DNA from: a virus
IMG/VR virus record: IMGVR_UViG_3300030110_001912
Location: 1 to 59,530 of that record
DNA length: 59,530 nt
Direction: 5' to 3' (one strand)
Shown: in pieces, positions 9,933 to 18,109 of the stretch
How positions within the stretch are numbered: position 1 is the stretch's first letter
How the letters are laid out: every line of letters starts with the position of its first letter
Position numbers and translations under genes: made by a program
The notes under the pieces: generated by a model
The model's database searches: none
The model's input: the letters and a program-made list of their open reading frames with translations, nothing else
What the model was told of the DNA's origin: nothing

Positions 9933-10563
9933 GCCAGTTAGTGCTGTCTTAACTGGTATAGCATTAGTTAAGAGTGCAACCTCATTTATTAAGGAAAATT
10001 TAAATACAGTTAACGATATATCTGGTATTGCAAAACAGATAGATCAGATGTTTGAAGGTCAACAACAAATAAATAAAGAACGTAGTAAAGTAGCTAACAG
10101 CACAGCTAATGAATTAGGTTTATCAAATGTTGCAGATAGCATAATATCAGCAAGACTCGCTGCTGAACAGCTGCAGGAAGTTAAAAATATGATAAATTTA
10201 CGCTTTGGTCCAACGACCTGGGATAGCATTCTCATGGAAAGAAAGAGAAGAATAGATGCAAGAAAAAAAGCAATTCAAAAAGCTAAAGCAGATAAATTAA
10301 GAAAACAACAAGAAATGCTTGAAATAATAAGAATAGTTTCAATAGGAATAGTTATAATGTTATTTGTAATTGTGGTAATTGGTGTGATGGTTAAATTTGT
10401 ATTTGCACATACAGTATTAGAACGAGATAACCACTCCTGCCAAATTTTTGAACCACGATATTTTTTAATATGTCTCAGTGAAGGAAAAGAAAGAGCTACT
10501 ATAGAGTTTGAATTAGACCAGAAAAAAAATAAAGGTAACTGGATTGTCGATGACGATGAATAA
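9925..10563 (+). CDS. Membrane protein of unknown function, late region
   Basis: A 212-residue protein starting MVEPVSAVLTG at 9925, overlapping the upstream stop by 8 bases; an in-frame ATG at 9907 is possible but lies deeper in the upstream gene. The N-terminal 115 residues are helical. A Lys/Arg-rich helix (about 110-132) precedes a strongly hydrophobic transmembrane segment (IVSIGIVIMLFVIVVIGVMV, about 139-158), followed by a small C-terminal domain with two cysteines that would lie across the membrane. It ends the internal-virion gene series. The function is unknown; a membrane role in ejection or lysis is plausible. Confidence 0.55.
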   Translation: MVEPVSAVLTGIALVKSATSFIKENLNTVNDISGIAKQIDQMFEGQQQINKERSKVANSTANELGLSNVADSIISARLAAEQLQEVKNMINLRFGPTTWDSILMERKRRIDARKKAIQKAKADKLRKQQEMLEIIRIVSIGIVIMLFVIVVIGVMVKFVFAHTVLERDNHSCQIFEPRYFLICLSEGKERATIEFELDQKKNKGNWIVDDDE

Positions 10564-10572
10564 TAGTATACT
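10544..10572 (+). promoter_or_regulatory. Putative sigma70-type promoter
   Basis: TTGTCG (10544-10549), 17-base spacer, TATACT (10567-10572). It lies at the end of the upstream gene and 22 bases before the start at 10594, which has its own AAGGAG ribosome-binding site. Confidence 0.45.
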
Positions 10573-10593
10573 ATAATTTTAACCAAGGAGAAA

Positions 10594-10884
10594 ATGATGA
10601 GAAAAAGTAAAGGCATGAAAAGAATGGCTAAAGGTGGTATGAAGATGATGAAAGCTAAAGGTGGTAAATTTACTACTGCAAAAGGCGGATCTAAACCAAT
10701 GAAAGCTATGGGTGGTAGAATGGCATCTAAAGGCGGATCTAAAATGATGGGAGCTATGAAAGGCAAAATGGCTTCTAAAGGATATGCTAAAGGAGGTATG
10801 AGAAAAATGAAAGGTGGCGGTATGAATATTGTAAACCTTCGAGCTGAAGCTAAGAAAAAAGGAATGAAGTTAGTTAAAATTTAA
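10594..10884 (+). CDS. Lys/Gly/Met-rich repetitive basic protein
   Basis: A 96-residue, strongly basic protein made of imperfect repeats of M-K/A-x-K-G-G and ASKGGSKMM type with a helical C-terminal tail (MNIVNLRAEAKKKGMKLVKI). Preceded by AAGGAG eight bases upstream. Composition suggests a nucleic-acid-binding or virion-packaged protein, but nothing in the sequence proves this. Similar glycine/lysine repeat proteins are common in marine phages. Confidence 0.55.
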   Translation: MMRKSKGMKRMAKGGMKMMKAKGGKFTTAKGGSKPMKAMGGRMASKGGSKMMGAMKGKMASKGYAKGGMRKMKGGGMNIVNLRAEAKKKGMKLVKI

Positions 10885-10889
10885 AATAC

Positions 10890-10917
10890 TTGATTTCTAA
10901 TTAAATTACATTATCAT
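10890..10917 (+). promoter_or_regulatory. Candidate promoter for a leaderless transcript
   Basis: TTGATT (10890-10895), 16-base spacer, TATCAT (10912-10917). Transcription would start at or next to the ATG at 10923. The only Shine-Dalgarno-like bases (GAGG) end one base before the ATG, too close for normal use. It is a candidate only, because -10-like hexamers are frequent in AT-rich DNA. Confidence 0.3.
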
Positions 10918-10922
10918 GAGGT

Positions 10923-11615
10923 ATGGCATATTTGACCGCAAACATACCTTATTTTAAGTGTTGGGTAAGAAAAGAGTTTACACACAATCATAGAAAGTAT
11001 CATGGCGAGTATTTACATGCACTTGCCATTGCGGTGACGGCTATTTCAGATAGATCTTTATCTTTTCAAGTAGTATTTACTGGTTGTGAAGATGAAGACA
11101 ATAGAACAGATAGCCCACATGGAGGAGCTATGTGGGCACGCATGCCGATACAAGCATTAGTAGCAGATGAACTACTAGATGACTTTCCTCCACGCATACC
11201 GAACCATTTTGTACAACCTTGGGATTGTCCTAGTAGGGATTTTTCAATTATTAAATATGATAGAACAAGCAGTTCGCCTTGGATTACAAAAATAGATGGT
11301 GGTTTTTATAATGCCAAATACTATTTTACAATTGATTATAGTAACGGTGAAGATATGAACGCACTAGGTGACGATGTGGCACAACACAAACAGTCTCATA
11401 TTTTAGCTATCACTAGTGGTGAATTCAAAGGTCAGATAGTAGCTCAACCAAACAATCGAGTTAGAGTTACAAATCCAGCATTGTGGGTAACTGGATCTGG
11501 AGCTCCAGATTTTTTACCAAGTCAATATGAGTTTAGTGCTGAAGAAGATGAGAGTTATATGGATGCAGAATATACGTTTGATAATTTATACGCAAAAAAA
11601 AAGGAGACTAAGTAG
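10923..11615 (+). CDS. Conserved-looking late protein of unknown function
   Basis: A 230-residue soluble protein with no signal peptide or membrane segment, rich in aromatic residues, His and short hydrophobic strands (about residues 1-130), suggesting a beta-rich fold, with an acidic C-terminal region before a Lys-rich tail. It is the last gene of the plus-strand late block; its stop codon lies inside a bidirectional terminator hairpin. The function is not recognised. It is probably virion-associated or expressed late, from its position. Confidence 0.55.
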   Translation: MAYLTANIPYFKCWVRKEFTHNHRKYHGEYLHALAIAVTAISDRSLSFQVVFTGCEDEDNRTDSPHGGAMWARMPIQALVADELLDDFPPRIPNHFVQPWDCPSRDFSIIKYDRTSSSPWITKIDGGFYNAKYYFTIDYSNGEDMNALGDDVAQHKQSHILAITSGEFKGQIVAQPNNRVRVTNPALWVTGSGAPDFLPSQYEFSAEEDESYMDAEYTFDNLYAKKKETK

Positions 11616-11629
11616 TCTCCCTTTTATTT
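11594..11629. terminator. Bidirectional intrinsic terminator
   Basis: A perfect 8-bp stem, GGAGACTA (11603-11610) / TAGTCTCC (11613-11620) with a 2-base loop, flanked by an A-run on the left (11594-11602) and CTTTTATTT on the right. It can stop both the plus-strand late operon and the minus-strand block that converges on it. The TAG stop of the upstream gene lies inside the hairpin. Confidence 0.8.
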
Positions 11630-11647
11630 GTTTATCTAAATGGTTTG

Positions 11648-11806
11648 CTATGTTCTCTTAGCATCATGAACTTTGTCCAACAAAGACTCCAAAGGAGTTC
11701 CTTTTATCTTAGGACTAGTCAATATATCTATAGGCACTTTTAAATGTAATTTTAAAACTTTCAACTCATCATGAGTCAATTCTAATTTTATTTTACTCAT
11801 TGTCAT
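11648..11806 (-). CDS. Small hypothetical protein
   Basis: A 52-residue protein (MTMSKIKLELTHDELKVLK). The start is chosen at 11806, where TAATG overlaps the stop of the upstream gene and AAAGGGAG sits about 8 bases before it. A longer form would begin inside that gene. Predicted largely helical, charged. It is the last gene of the minus-strand early block. The function is unknown. Confidence 0.5.
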   Translation of the reverse strand: MTMSKIKLELTHDELKVLKLHLKVPIDILTSPKIKGTPLESLLDKVHDAKRT

Positions 11807-12018
11807 TATGCATTCTCCCTTTCTTTTGTAATCAACCAATCTATCACTTCTTCGTTAATAATTTTATTAGGTGAATTTTCCATTCTCATGTTATCCAAGA
11901 AATCAAAAAATTCATCATCTCCTAAACCATCGGATAGTAAGTTATGTGCTTCACAATTACGAATAGGTTTAGTCAATATTTTTTTCAACCTATCTTTGTC
12001 TATGTGCCATGTTCCCAT
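11806..12018 (-). CDS. Small hypothetical protein
   Basis: A 70-residue acidic protein beginning MGTWHIDKDRLKKIL. It is tightly coupled to both neighbours: its start overlaps the stop of the upstream gene and its stop overlaps the next start. No domain is recognised. Early expression is inferred from its place in the minus-strand operon. Confidence 0.55.
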   Translation of the reverse strand: MGTWHIDKDRLKKILTKPIRNCEAHNLLSDGLGDDEFFDFLDNMRMENSPNKIINEEVIDWLITKERENA

Positions 12019-12278
12019 TATACATTCTCCCTTTCACCTAATAATTTAGTAATCTTTATGCCTAGTGCTTCAGAATTATCACCCCATTTAATAATAGCAT
12101 TTTTATGTACATGATAACCTAAATTAGCTTTCTTAAAAATTTCTAATGCCTCAACAACTTTTGTACTAGCTACATTTAAAGTGTGTTTTTTATAGAAAGC
12201 TATTTGACTTTCTAAAGTTTCAAAACCTAAATACTCTCTATTTCTTTTTAAAACTCCCATTGCTCCTTTTAATTTCAT
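12018..12278 (-). CDS. Small basic hypothetical protein
   Basis: An 86-residue protein starting MKLKGAMGVLKRN; this start is preferred because AAAGGA lies upstream of it, whereas the longer frame to 12341 runs through the candidate promoter. It is largely helical and basic. It is the first gene of a three-gene minus-strand unit. The function is not recognised. Confidence 0.55.
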   Translation of the reverse strand: MKLKGAMGVLKRNREYLGFETLESQIAFYKKHTLNVASTKVVEALEIFKKANLGYHVHKNAIIKWGDNSEALGIKITKLLGERENV

Positions 12279-12304
12279 TTTTTTTTCCTTTGTTTTATAT
12301 AATA

Positions 12305-12333
12305 AATATAGCACATTAAGATGTGATAAGCAA
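12305..12333 (-). promoter_or_regulatory. Putative sigma70-type promoter (minus strand)
   Basis: On the minus strand TTGCTT (12333-12328), 17-base spacer, TATATT (12310-12305). It lies just upstream of the ribosome-binding site of the gene at 12278 and would drive the three small genes down to 11648. Confidence 0.45.
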
Positions 12334-12370
12334 ATACACACCTATAACACGCAGAAAACTAGGCTTTTGT

Positions 12371-12400
12371 AAAAGCTACATTATGCACGAATGACGAATC
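12371..12400 (-). promoter_or_regulatory. Intergenic motif pair shared with other control regions
   Basis: On the minus strand GATTCGT (12400-12394) is followed by AATGTAGCTTTT (12382-12371). The same 12-mer occurs on the plus strand at 39644-39655, again downstream of GATTCGT, and TGATTCGT also occurs in two other intergenic regions. The first part overlaps a small inverted repeat (GCTTTT/AAAAGC, 12364-12377). Probably a regulatory element; no binding protein can be named. Confidence 0.4.
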
Positions 12401-12404
12401 GATT

Positions 12405-13820
12405 CTATTCTAAGAAAGCTAATACTTCTTCATTCAAAGTTTGAGCAGATATTTGTATTTTATTCTTTAATGCTTTCAGTATAAATTCATCAATAGTTTT
12501 AATTGCTACTAAATCTATGTAAGTAACTTTATCCGCAGTTTGACCTTTGCGATGGTTTCTAGCTTCTGCTTGTAGTCTCTCTTCTAAGTTGTAAGAGTTG
12601 TTAAAAAATATTTGTATACTACTAGCATTTAAAGTTAATCCATATCCGCCTACACTAGGATTGCTAACTAAATATTTGCAGTCTTTATCTTCATTAAATT
12701 TTTTTACCACACTAGGTCTGTCTTTTGTATCTCCATACAATGTTACAACAATATCTTTTTTATTTTTTTTATCATATTTCTTAGCTATCTCTTTTGCTAT
12801 TAATTCTATGGAGTATCGAAAGGTAGACCATATAATAACTTTACCATCTATCTCATCTAGTATGTTTAGTAGCTCTCTTAACTTGGCATTATCTAGTTCA
12901 ACCAACTTGCCATCGTCACTATACACGAACCCAGAGCAAACTTGTTGTAGCTTAGAGATTTCTGTAAGCTTGTTTGTAATCGATGCTTGTTTATCTTGTA
13001 TTATTACTCTTGCTTGTTCTTTTAAAATTTCATATGTGTTGCGTTGTTGATTAGATAAAAATATATTTCTTCTCTGCCATACTTGTGGTGGTAAATCTAA
13101 ACAATCTTTTTTTAAACATCGATAGGTAAAAGATTGCATCTTTTGTTCTAACTCATCTAGGTTTATAAATTTAAAAGGTATCTCTATCTTTCGATTACCA
13201 GATACTGATATTCTATTCATTAAACTATATCTTGCTTGAAAAGAATAATACGATTTAAAACCTAATAGCTCTTCATCTAAAAATCCTATCTGACTCCATA
13301 AATCCAAAGGTGATTTAGTTATTGGTGTTCCAGTAAGTATTCTTTTGTATCTACATCCTTTAGAAAGTTTAGATAAGTTTTTAGTTCTCTTTGCGGTTCT
13401 ATTTTTTATAGTAGTGCTTTCATCAACTACTATCATAGTTTTCAATCCGTAAAACTTTATTAATTCGTATGCAGTCTCATATCCAGACTTATGACTAAAT
13501 GCCTCTACATTCATTAAATACCATGTTAGACAGTCTGGTCTAGGTGCAAAAGTTTTATGGATCTTATGCATGAAAATATAATTTTTAGAACTAGCATGTT
13601 TATCTATCTCTTCTTCCCAATTTGTATAAACACTATTAGGAGCAATCACAAACACAGTATCAATATTATTGGTGTCATATAAGTATACCGCATTGTCGAT
13701 AATAACTTTCGTCTTGCCAGTTCCTTGCTCCATGAACAAACCAAAAACTCGTTGTGTTGCTCCTTTTTTTAAAGCATCTCTTTGATGCTCCATAGGTTGT
13801 GTTTTATAATTATGTGACAT
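12405..13820 (-). CDS. SNF2-like DEAD/H-box helicase (SF2)
   Basis: A 471-residue superfamily 2 ATPase of SNF2 type. Visible motifs in order: EQGTGKT (Walker A, residues 31-37), VVDEST (DExH-type motif II, about 132-137), LTGTP (motif III, about 163-167), IIWSTFRYS (motif IV region), and QAEARNHRKGQ (motif VI, about 428-438), the last typical of SNF2 proteins. It would translocate on duplex DNA using ATP. Length fits the compact phage versions. It lies between early genes on the minus strand, overlapping its upstream neighbour by one base; a role in replication or recombination is inferred. Confidence 0.88.
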   Translation of the reverse strand: MSHNYKTQPMEHQRDALKKGATQRVFGLFMEQGTGKTKVIIDNAVYLYDTNNIDTVFVIAPNSVYTNWEEEIDKHASSKNYIFMHKIHKTFAPRPDCLTWYLMNVEAFSHKSGYETAYELIKFYGLKTMIVVDESTTIKNRTAKRTKNLSKLSKGCRYKRILTGTPITKSPLDLWSQIGFLDEELLGFKSYYSFQARYSLMNRISVSGNRKIEIPFKFINLDELEQKMQSFTYRCLKKDCLDLPPQVWQRRNIFLSNQQRNTYEILKEQARVIIQDKQASITNKLTEISKLQQVCSGFVYSDDGKLVELDNAKLRELLNILDEIDGKVIIWSTFRYSIELIAKEIAKKYDKKNKKDIVVTLYGDTKDRPSVVKKFNEDKDCKYLVSNPSVGGYGLTLNASSIQIFFNNSYNLEERLQAEARNHRKGQTADKVTYIDLVAIKTIDEFILKALKNKIQISAQTLNEEVLAFLE

Positions 13821-14011
13821 TAATATTTATTTAGTCTATCTATTTTATTTTTAAGATTTTTATATTTTTCTTTCCAAAAATTCTTTTCCCATTTTTCTTT
13901 TGCTATGTCATCTTCTAATTGCTTTACAAAAAAAGTATTTTTGTTATCCATTCTATTTTTTGCTCTATTTATTGCTTCAAGATATTCTGATTGTTTTATT
14001 GCTTTTATCAT
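13820..14011 (-). CDS. Small helical coiled-coil protein
   Basis: A 63-residue, highly charged and Lys-rich protein (MIKAIKQSEYLEAINRAKNR...) predicted to be one or two long helices. It sits between the ArdC-like and helicase genes, overlapping the helicase start by one base, with a GGAG site upstream. The function is unknown. Confidence 0.5.
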   Translation of the reverse strand: MIKAIKQSEYLEAINRAKNRMDNKNTFFVKQLEDDIAKEKWEKNFWKEKYKNLKNKIDRLNKY

Positions 14012-14034
14012 TATATTCTCCTTTCGGAAGTGGC

Positions 14035-14964
14035 TTATGCCACTTCCTTTTTTGTTACTGTTTGTAAACTGTCTAAGTGGTCGATTGCTTGAGTAGCCTT
14101 AGTTATTGCTTTCATAACTTGTTCTGGCTTTTTATCAAGTTGTTCAATCCAACCATTTAGATATTGAGCATGGTCACTTCTTACTGTTGGTGATATACCT
14201 AACAAAGTGCTTAATATTGCTGAACCAGTTTCTGCAACTAACTCTTCCATTGCATAAGCATCAGATCCAAAACCACCAGAAAAATCTCTTTTTAATCTTT
14301 TATCACTACCTGTCCAATGAACTAATTCATGAAGTAATGTACCATAGTAAGATTCAGTATCATGAAAATCTTCAACCTTTGGCATTTTAATAAAGTCACC
14401 ACTTGGAGAAAAGAAAGCTCTACCACCGCCAAATTTAATATTAGCTTTTGTTTTAGAAACATAGTTTTCTACATCTTTTAATACAGTAACCTTAGATACT
14501 TTTTTCTCTTCAGTTTTTTTCACGATAGGATAATCTTGAATCTGGCTAGCATTAAAAACTGGATATGGTTGAAAGTACCAAATTTTTTTCTTAACATCTT
14601 TTAATTCTCCACTATCAGTGATAACGCCAAAATCTCTATCTACTACTTCTATAGGAGCATTAAAAAAAACATGATGTGCAGTTTCATGTTTCTTAACATA
14701 ATATCCTTTTTTCTTCCATGCATTAGCAGTTCCCCAAAGATTACTTTCATAACCATTGTCTTCAGCTTCCATTGCTAAATTAATAATGTTAAAGCCATGA
14801 TAAGATTTACCATCTGATATTTTTTTTGGTAAATCAAATCTTGCAATATTAGAAGTCCAACCTTTTTTCCAGTTAGTGCCTTCTGTTTTCATAAGGTGCT
14901 TTAATTTTTTAGCTACCCTATCAATGATTTCTTTTTTAGTTCTTTTTGCTTTATATTTTTTCAT
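14035..14964 (-). CDS. ArdC-like protein: ssDNA-binding domain plus zincin metallopeptidase
   Basis: A 309-residue protein starting MKKYKAKRTKKEI at 14964, where AAAGGA precedes the ATG; the longer frame to 15003 would overlap the promoter. Residues about 5-130 match the ArdC-type N-terminal domain (a YHGFNIINLAME region followed by WGTANAWKKKG). The C-terminal half is a zincin: HELVHWTG (about 212-219) provides the HExxH motif and EELVAE further on the third ligand region. ArdC proteins of plasmids and phages bind single-stranded DNA and act against host restriction; the peptidase substrate is not known. It is the first gene of the minus-strand early operon, which fits an immediate-early anti-defence role. 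Confidence 0.85.
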   Translation of the reverse strand: MKKYKAKRTKKEIIDRVAKKLKHLMKTEGTNWKKGWTSNIARFDLPKKISDGKSYHGFNIINLAMEAEDNGYESNLWGTANAWKKKGYYVKKHETAHHVFFNAPIEVVDRDFGVITDSGELKDVKKKIWYFQPYPVFNASQIQDYPIVKKTEEKKVSKVTVLKDVENYVSKTKANIKFGGGRAFFSPSGDFIKMPKVEDFHDTESYYGTLLHELVHWTGSDKRLKRDFSGGFGSDAYAMEELVAETGSAILSTLLGISPTVRSDHAQYLNGWIEQLDKKPEQVMKAITKATQAIDHLDSLQTVTKKEVA

Positions 14965-14999
14965 CGTTTTTTCCTTTGTTTTATTGTGAGGAAAATGCC

Positions 15000-15009
15000 T
15001 CACGAATCA
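15000..15009 (-). promoter_or_regulatory. TGATTCGTGA motif at minus-strand transcription start
   Basis: The 10-mer TCACGAATCA (15000-15009) recurs exactly at 27431-27440, next to the small terminase start, and its core GATTCGT occurs in two more intergenic regions. Its position between the -10 box and the leader of the minus-strand early operon would suit an operator. Confidence 0.4.
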
Positions 15010-15038
15010 TTTATAGCAAATATATAATATAATGTCAA
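15010..15038 (-). promoter_or_regulatory. Strong sigma70-type promoter (minus strand)
   Basis: On the minus strand TTGACA (15038-15033), 17-base spacer, TATAAA (15015-15010). This is the closest match to the sigma70 consensus in the window. It would start transcription near 15003, about 40 bases before the ArdC-like gene, with TGATTCGTGA spanning the start region. Confidence 0.75.
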
Positions 15039-15070
15039 ATCATATCTCAAATACATAAGCTACAATAATG

Positions 15071-15097
15071 GTAGGTTTAGCACCTACATATTTTTTT
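15071..15097 (+). terminator. Hairpin with T-tract in the divergent control region
   Basis: GTAGGT (15071-15076) and ACCTAC (15082-15087) form a 6-bp stem with a 5-base loop, followed by ATATTTTTTT. It may be a short intrinsic terminator or an element insulating the two divergent promoters. The stem is short, so the call is tentative. Confidence 0.4.
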
Positions 15098-15099
15098 AT

Positions 15100-15128
15100 T
15101 TGACTTAACCTGATTTATTTTGTACAAC
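15100..15128 (+). promoter_or_regulatory. Putative sigma70-type promoter for replication operon
   Basis: TTGACT (15100-15105), 17-base spacer, TACAAC (15123-15128) with TG directly upstream of the -10. It lies 23 bases before the gene at 15152, which has AAAGGAG. It would drive the plus-strand replication block, divergent from the minus-strand early promoter. Confidence 0.5.
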
Positions 15129-15151
15129 AAAAAACATGAAAGGAGTTATTT

Positions 15152-15700
15152 ATGAATTTAGAAGAAGAAGCAAAGAAGATTTCAGAGCTTAGTACAGACA
15201 GTATTTCAGACATTGCTACTCAATGTGATTCATTGATATTACTACAAGATAAAATAAAAAAGACTGAAGAATCATTAAAAGATTTGAAAGAACAAGAAAG
15301 AAAATTATCTGAGGAAGTAATACCTAATTTATTACATGAAAGTGGAGTGACTGAAATTAAGACCACTGATGGTACTACAGTTCAAGTGAAACCTTTTATC
15401 AAAGCATCTATTACAAAAGCAAATCAAGAAAGAGCTTTTACATGGTTACGAGATAATGGGTTTGAAGATATTATCAAAAATCAATTATCTGTAAACTTTA
15501 ATCGTAGCGAAGACAATCAAGCTAACGATATTTTCGAAGATTTAAAATCTAAAGGTTTTGCAGTTAATCGAGACGAAAAGGTTAATACAAACACTTTAAC
15601 TGCCATGATGAAAGATTTAATCTTAGTTAAAAATGAATCAGTTCCAATGGATGTATTTTCAATTTATCAATCAAACAAAACTAAAATAATAAGGAGTTAA
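15152..15700 (+). CDS. Early protein of unknown function, coiled-coil N-terminus
   Basis: A 182-residue protein. Residues about 28-58 form a charged helix likely to be a coiled coil; the C-terminal two thirds are mixed alpha/beta with the segment TTDGTTVQVKPFIKASIT. It has a good AAAGGAG site and is the first gene of the replication operon, directly before the SSB-like gene. A DNA-metabolism role is inferred from position only. Confidence 0.55.
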   Translation: MNLEEEAKKISELSTDSISDIATQCDSLILLQDKIKKTEESLKDLKEQERKLSEEVIPNLLHESGVTEIKTTDGTTVQVKPFIKASITKANQERAFTWLRDNGFEDIIKNQLSVNFNRSEDNQANDIFEDLKSKGFAVNRDEKVNTNTLTAMMKDLILVKNESVPMDVFSIYQSNKTKIIRS

Positions 15701-15701
15701 C

Positions 15702-16541
15702 ATGCAAAAAGAAATAGTAACCAAGAAACAAAATTTACCAACCAAAATAAATTTAGAGGAGTTTGCCGACCAAGGCACAGAGGACATTACTGCCAAAGAC
15801 CAAAAACTTCCTATCTTAAAAATACTATATGCTAATAGTCCAGTGTTGGATGAAAGCGATGGTAAGTTTATAGACAAGGCTAGACAAGGTGACATTTACA
15901 ACGAGGTAACTGGCTCATTGTATAAAGGTAAAGATGGGATTTATGTTGTACCTTGTTACTACAAAAATTCTTATAATGAATGGGCAGATAGAGGAGACTC
16001 ACCTGGTAGACCCATAGCAATCCACACAGATCCAAATGTGATGAGCAGAACACAACGAGGAGACGATGGTAAAGACAGAATTATGACAGGTGAAGGTCAA
16101 GGTAATTACATTGAAGATTCTGGTAATCACTTTGCATACATACTTAATGACAAATTTGAACCAATAGAATCTGTTCTCATTGTTATGAAATCTACACAAA
16201 AGAAAAAATCTAAAGTGTGGAATAGTATGATGAAATCAAGAATGGGTAATGGATCAAAAGGTAGATTTGTTATGCCAAGTTGGGCGACTATATATAAACT
16301 ATCCACGACCAAAGAATCTAATTCACAAAACTCTTGGTATGGATGGGTTATCGATTATGTAGAAACTTTAGATGTAGCTAAAAACAATGATACATTACAA
16401 GCTACTAAAGAATTTTATGAAGCAGCTAGACAATCTGATATATTTGGAAAGGTGGACTTTGAGTCTGAAAATGTTGATAAAACAGTAGAAGAAAAAACTA
16501 CTAAAAAACAACAAACTAATTCAGACGATACTCCTTTCTAA
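15702..16541 (+). CDS. Putative single-stranded DNA-binding protein
   Basis: A 279-residue protein. The core (about residues 30-230) is rich in short beta strands and aromatic residues compatible with an OB-like fold, and the protein ends in a charged, disordered tail finishing NSDDTPF. A C-terminal acidic D-D-x-P-F tip is the hallmark by which SSB proteins recruit replication partners. It sits between an early gene and the primase gene, in a four-base overlap with the primase (TAATG-like). The assignment rests on the tail motif and context; no sequence family was confirmed. Confidence 0.5.
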   Translation: MQKEIVTKKQNLPTKINLEEFADQGTEDITAKDQKLPILKILYANSPVLDESDGKFIDKARQGDIYNEVTGSLYKGKDGIYVVPCYYKNSYNEWADRGDSPGRPIAIHTDPNVMSRTQRGDDGKDRIMTGEGQGNYIEDSGNHFAYILNDKFEPIESVLIVMKSTQKKKSKVWNSMMKSRMGNGSKGRFVMPSWATIYKLSTTKESNSQNSWYGWVIDYVETLDVAKNNDTLQATKEFYEAARQSDIFGKVDFESENVDKTVEEKTTKKQQTNSDDTPF

Positions 16542-18109
16542 TGCACGAGGAATTGTCGGAGTTATTTAAAGGTAGCTCTGACTCTTTTATCAAGTCTACC
16601 ACAGATGGTAGGCTTGATGAGAGAGGTAAGAAAGTAACAACTTATACTACTATAAATAAGTCCATAACCAAAAGAGATTGGAAGGCTCACTTAGACGGAA
16701 AAGTTCGTGTAGGTGTTCGACCAGAAAAAGATGGTAAGTGTCGATGGGGATGTATAGATATAGATCCTAGCTCTTATAAAAATTATTCACAAAAAAAATA
16801 TGTGGATATTATAAGAGATTTTAAATTACCGCTAGTGCCAGTCAAATCAAAGTCTGGTGGTTTGCATATATTTGTTTTTTTAAATGAATGGGTAGACGCA
16901 AGCAAAGTAGCAGATAAATTATCAGTTATAAACAATAAATACTTTTTAGCTCAAGAAATATTTCCATGCAACAAAGCGTTAAATATGCCTTATCAAAATA
17001 TGAATAGTAGTATGGAATTTGCTTATAACGATAACAACAATCCAGTATTAATACAAAAATTTATTGAGATAGCAAAACAAAAAACATTAGCACCAGAAGA
17101 TTTTTTTAAATTGCAGATAAAAGAGTATGAACCAGAAAATTCATGGAAACATTTTCCACCATGTGTGCAAAAATTAATACAAGAGCAATGGACTGGCAAT
17201 AATCGAAACAATTATTTATTTAATGTATTAGTGTTGGAGATGAAAAAAAATAATGCTAATACTGTGCAAGCTTTAGAAGAGATAGGACAAAGTAGAAACA
17301 CACAAATATTTCATAATCCGCTACCAAGAAACGAGGTGACACAATTAACAAAGAGTGTACACAAGAGTAGTTACGATTATCAGTGTCCGCCAAAGCATCC
17401 AGAATATGCACCAATATGTAATAAAGAGTTATGTAAACAAAGAAGGTTAGGAATAGGTGAAGCTACACCAGAGGTGATAGAAGATTTTTCTAACATAACT
17501 TTTATACGAGATACAAAAACTATTTACTATGAGTTCAGTTATCAAGGACAACAAATAACAATACAACCAGAAGATATGAAGGATGAAAAAACTTTTCGTA
17601 CTAGATTACTACGATACAGAATTTTTTGGATGACATTACCTAAAAGTAAAAAAGGTCCTTCTCCTTTTGAATTATTAATGAAGGGTATAGTAGAGAGATC
17701 CGTAGAAGACTCACAACATAAGTTTGAAGATACAGTAGAAGAAGAAAAATATAACACATTAAAAAAGTTTTTTGAAAGTCACATTGAACAAGATAATTAT
17801 GAGAGATTAAAAGATGGTTATGTTGTATTAGATACAAACACCAACACTTGTTATTTTAAAAAAATAACCTTAGATAAATTTATTAAGAAAAATGCTGCAC
17901 GAATATTTAACACTACTACAGATGCTTTGCGTTTGTTAGGATGTAGAAGAAAAGATTATCACGAAGGAGAAAAAAATATATGGCATGTAACATTACCAGA
18001 ATTTATTAGTCACGAAATTATTAAACAAAAACCAAAAGAGAAAGTAACAGAATTAGACGAAGAGTATCATGACAAGTTTAGGACTACAGAAACAAAAAGA
18101 GATACATAA
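16541..18109 (+). CDS. Archaeo-eukaryotic-type primase (AEP) domain protein
   Basis: A 522-residue protein. The N-terminal third carries the AEP catalytic signature: WGCIDID (residues 69-75) with the two metal-binding aspartates 73 and 75, then SKSGGLHIFVF (103-113) containing the nucleotide-binding S-x-H element with His109. This pairing is best known from the primases associated with TOTE conflict systems and related phage proteins. It then has a Cys-containing segment (C at about 285-305, YQCPPKHPEYAPICNKELC) that may bind zinc, and a long helical C-terminal region. It should synthesise primers for the phage polymerase. Its end overlaps the UvrD-like helicase gene by 41 bases. Confidence 0.8.
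   Translation: MHEELSELFKGSSDSFIKSTTDGRLDERGKKVTTYTTINKSITKRDWKAHLDGKVRVGVRPEKDGKCRWGCIDIDPSSYKNYSQKKYVDIIRDFKLPLVPVKSKSGGLHIFVFLNEWVDASKVADKLSVINNKYFLAQEIFPCNKALNMPYQNMNSSMEFAYNDNNNPVLIQKFIEIAKQKTLAPEDFFKLQIKEYEPENSWKHFPPCVQKLIQEQWTGNNRNNYLFNVLVLEMKKNNANTVQALEEIGQSRNTQIFHNPLPRNEVTQLTKSVHKSSYDYQCPPKHPEYAPICNKELCKQRRLGIGEATPEVIEDFSNITFIRDTKTIYYEFSYQGQQITIQPEDMKDEKTFRTRLLRYRIFWMTLPKSKKGPSPFELLMKGIVERSVEDSQHKFEDTVEEEKYNTLKKFFESHIEQDNYERLKDGYVVLDTNTNTCYFKKITLDKFIKKNAARIFNTTTDALRLLGCRRKDYHEGEKNIWHVTLPEFISHEIIKQKPKEKVTELDEEYHDKFRTTETKRDT

Noticed and set aside
12364-12377. GCTTTT/AAAAGC hairpin after the SNF2-like gene as terminator
   Set aside because: Stem is only six base pairs with a two-base loop and lacks a T-tract on the minus strand, so it is kept only as part of the motif region.
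14187-14390. Plus-strand ORF across the ArdC-like gene
   Set aside because: Antisense shadow; hydrophobic low-quality translation and no start signals.
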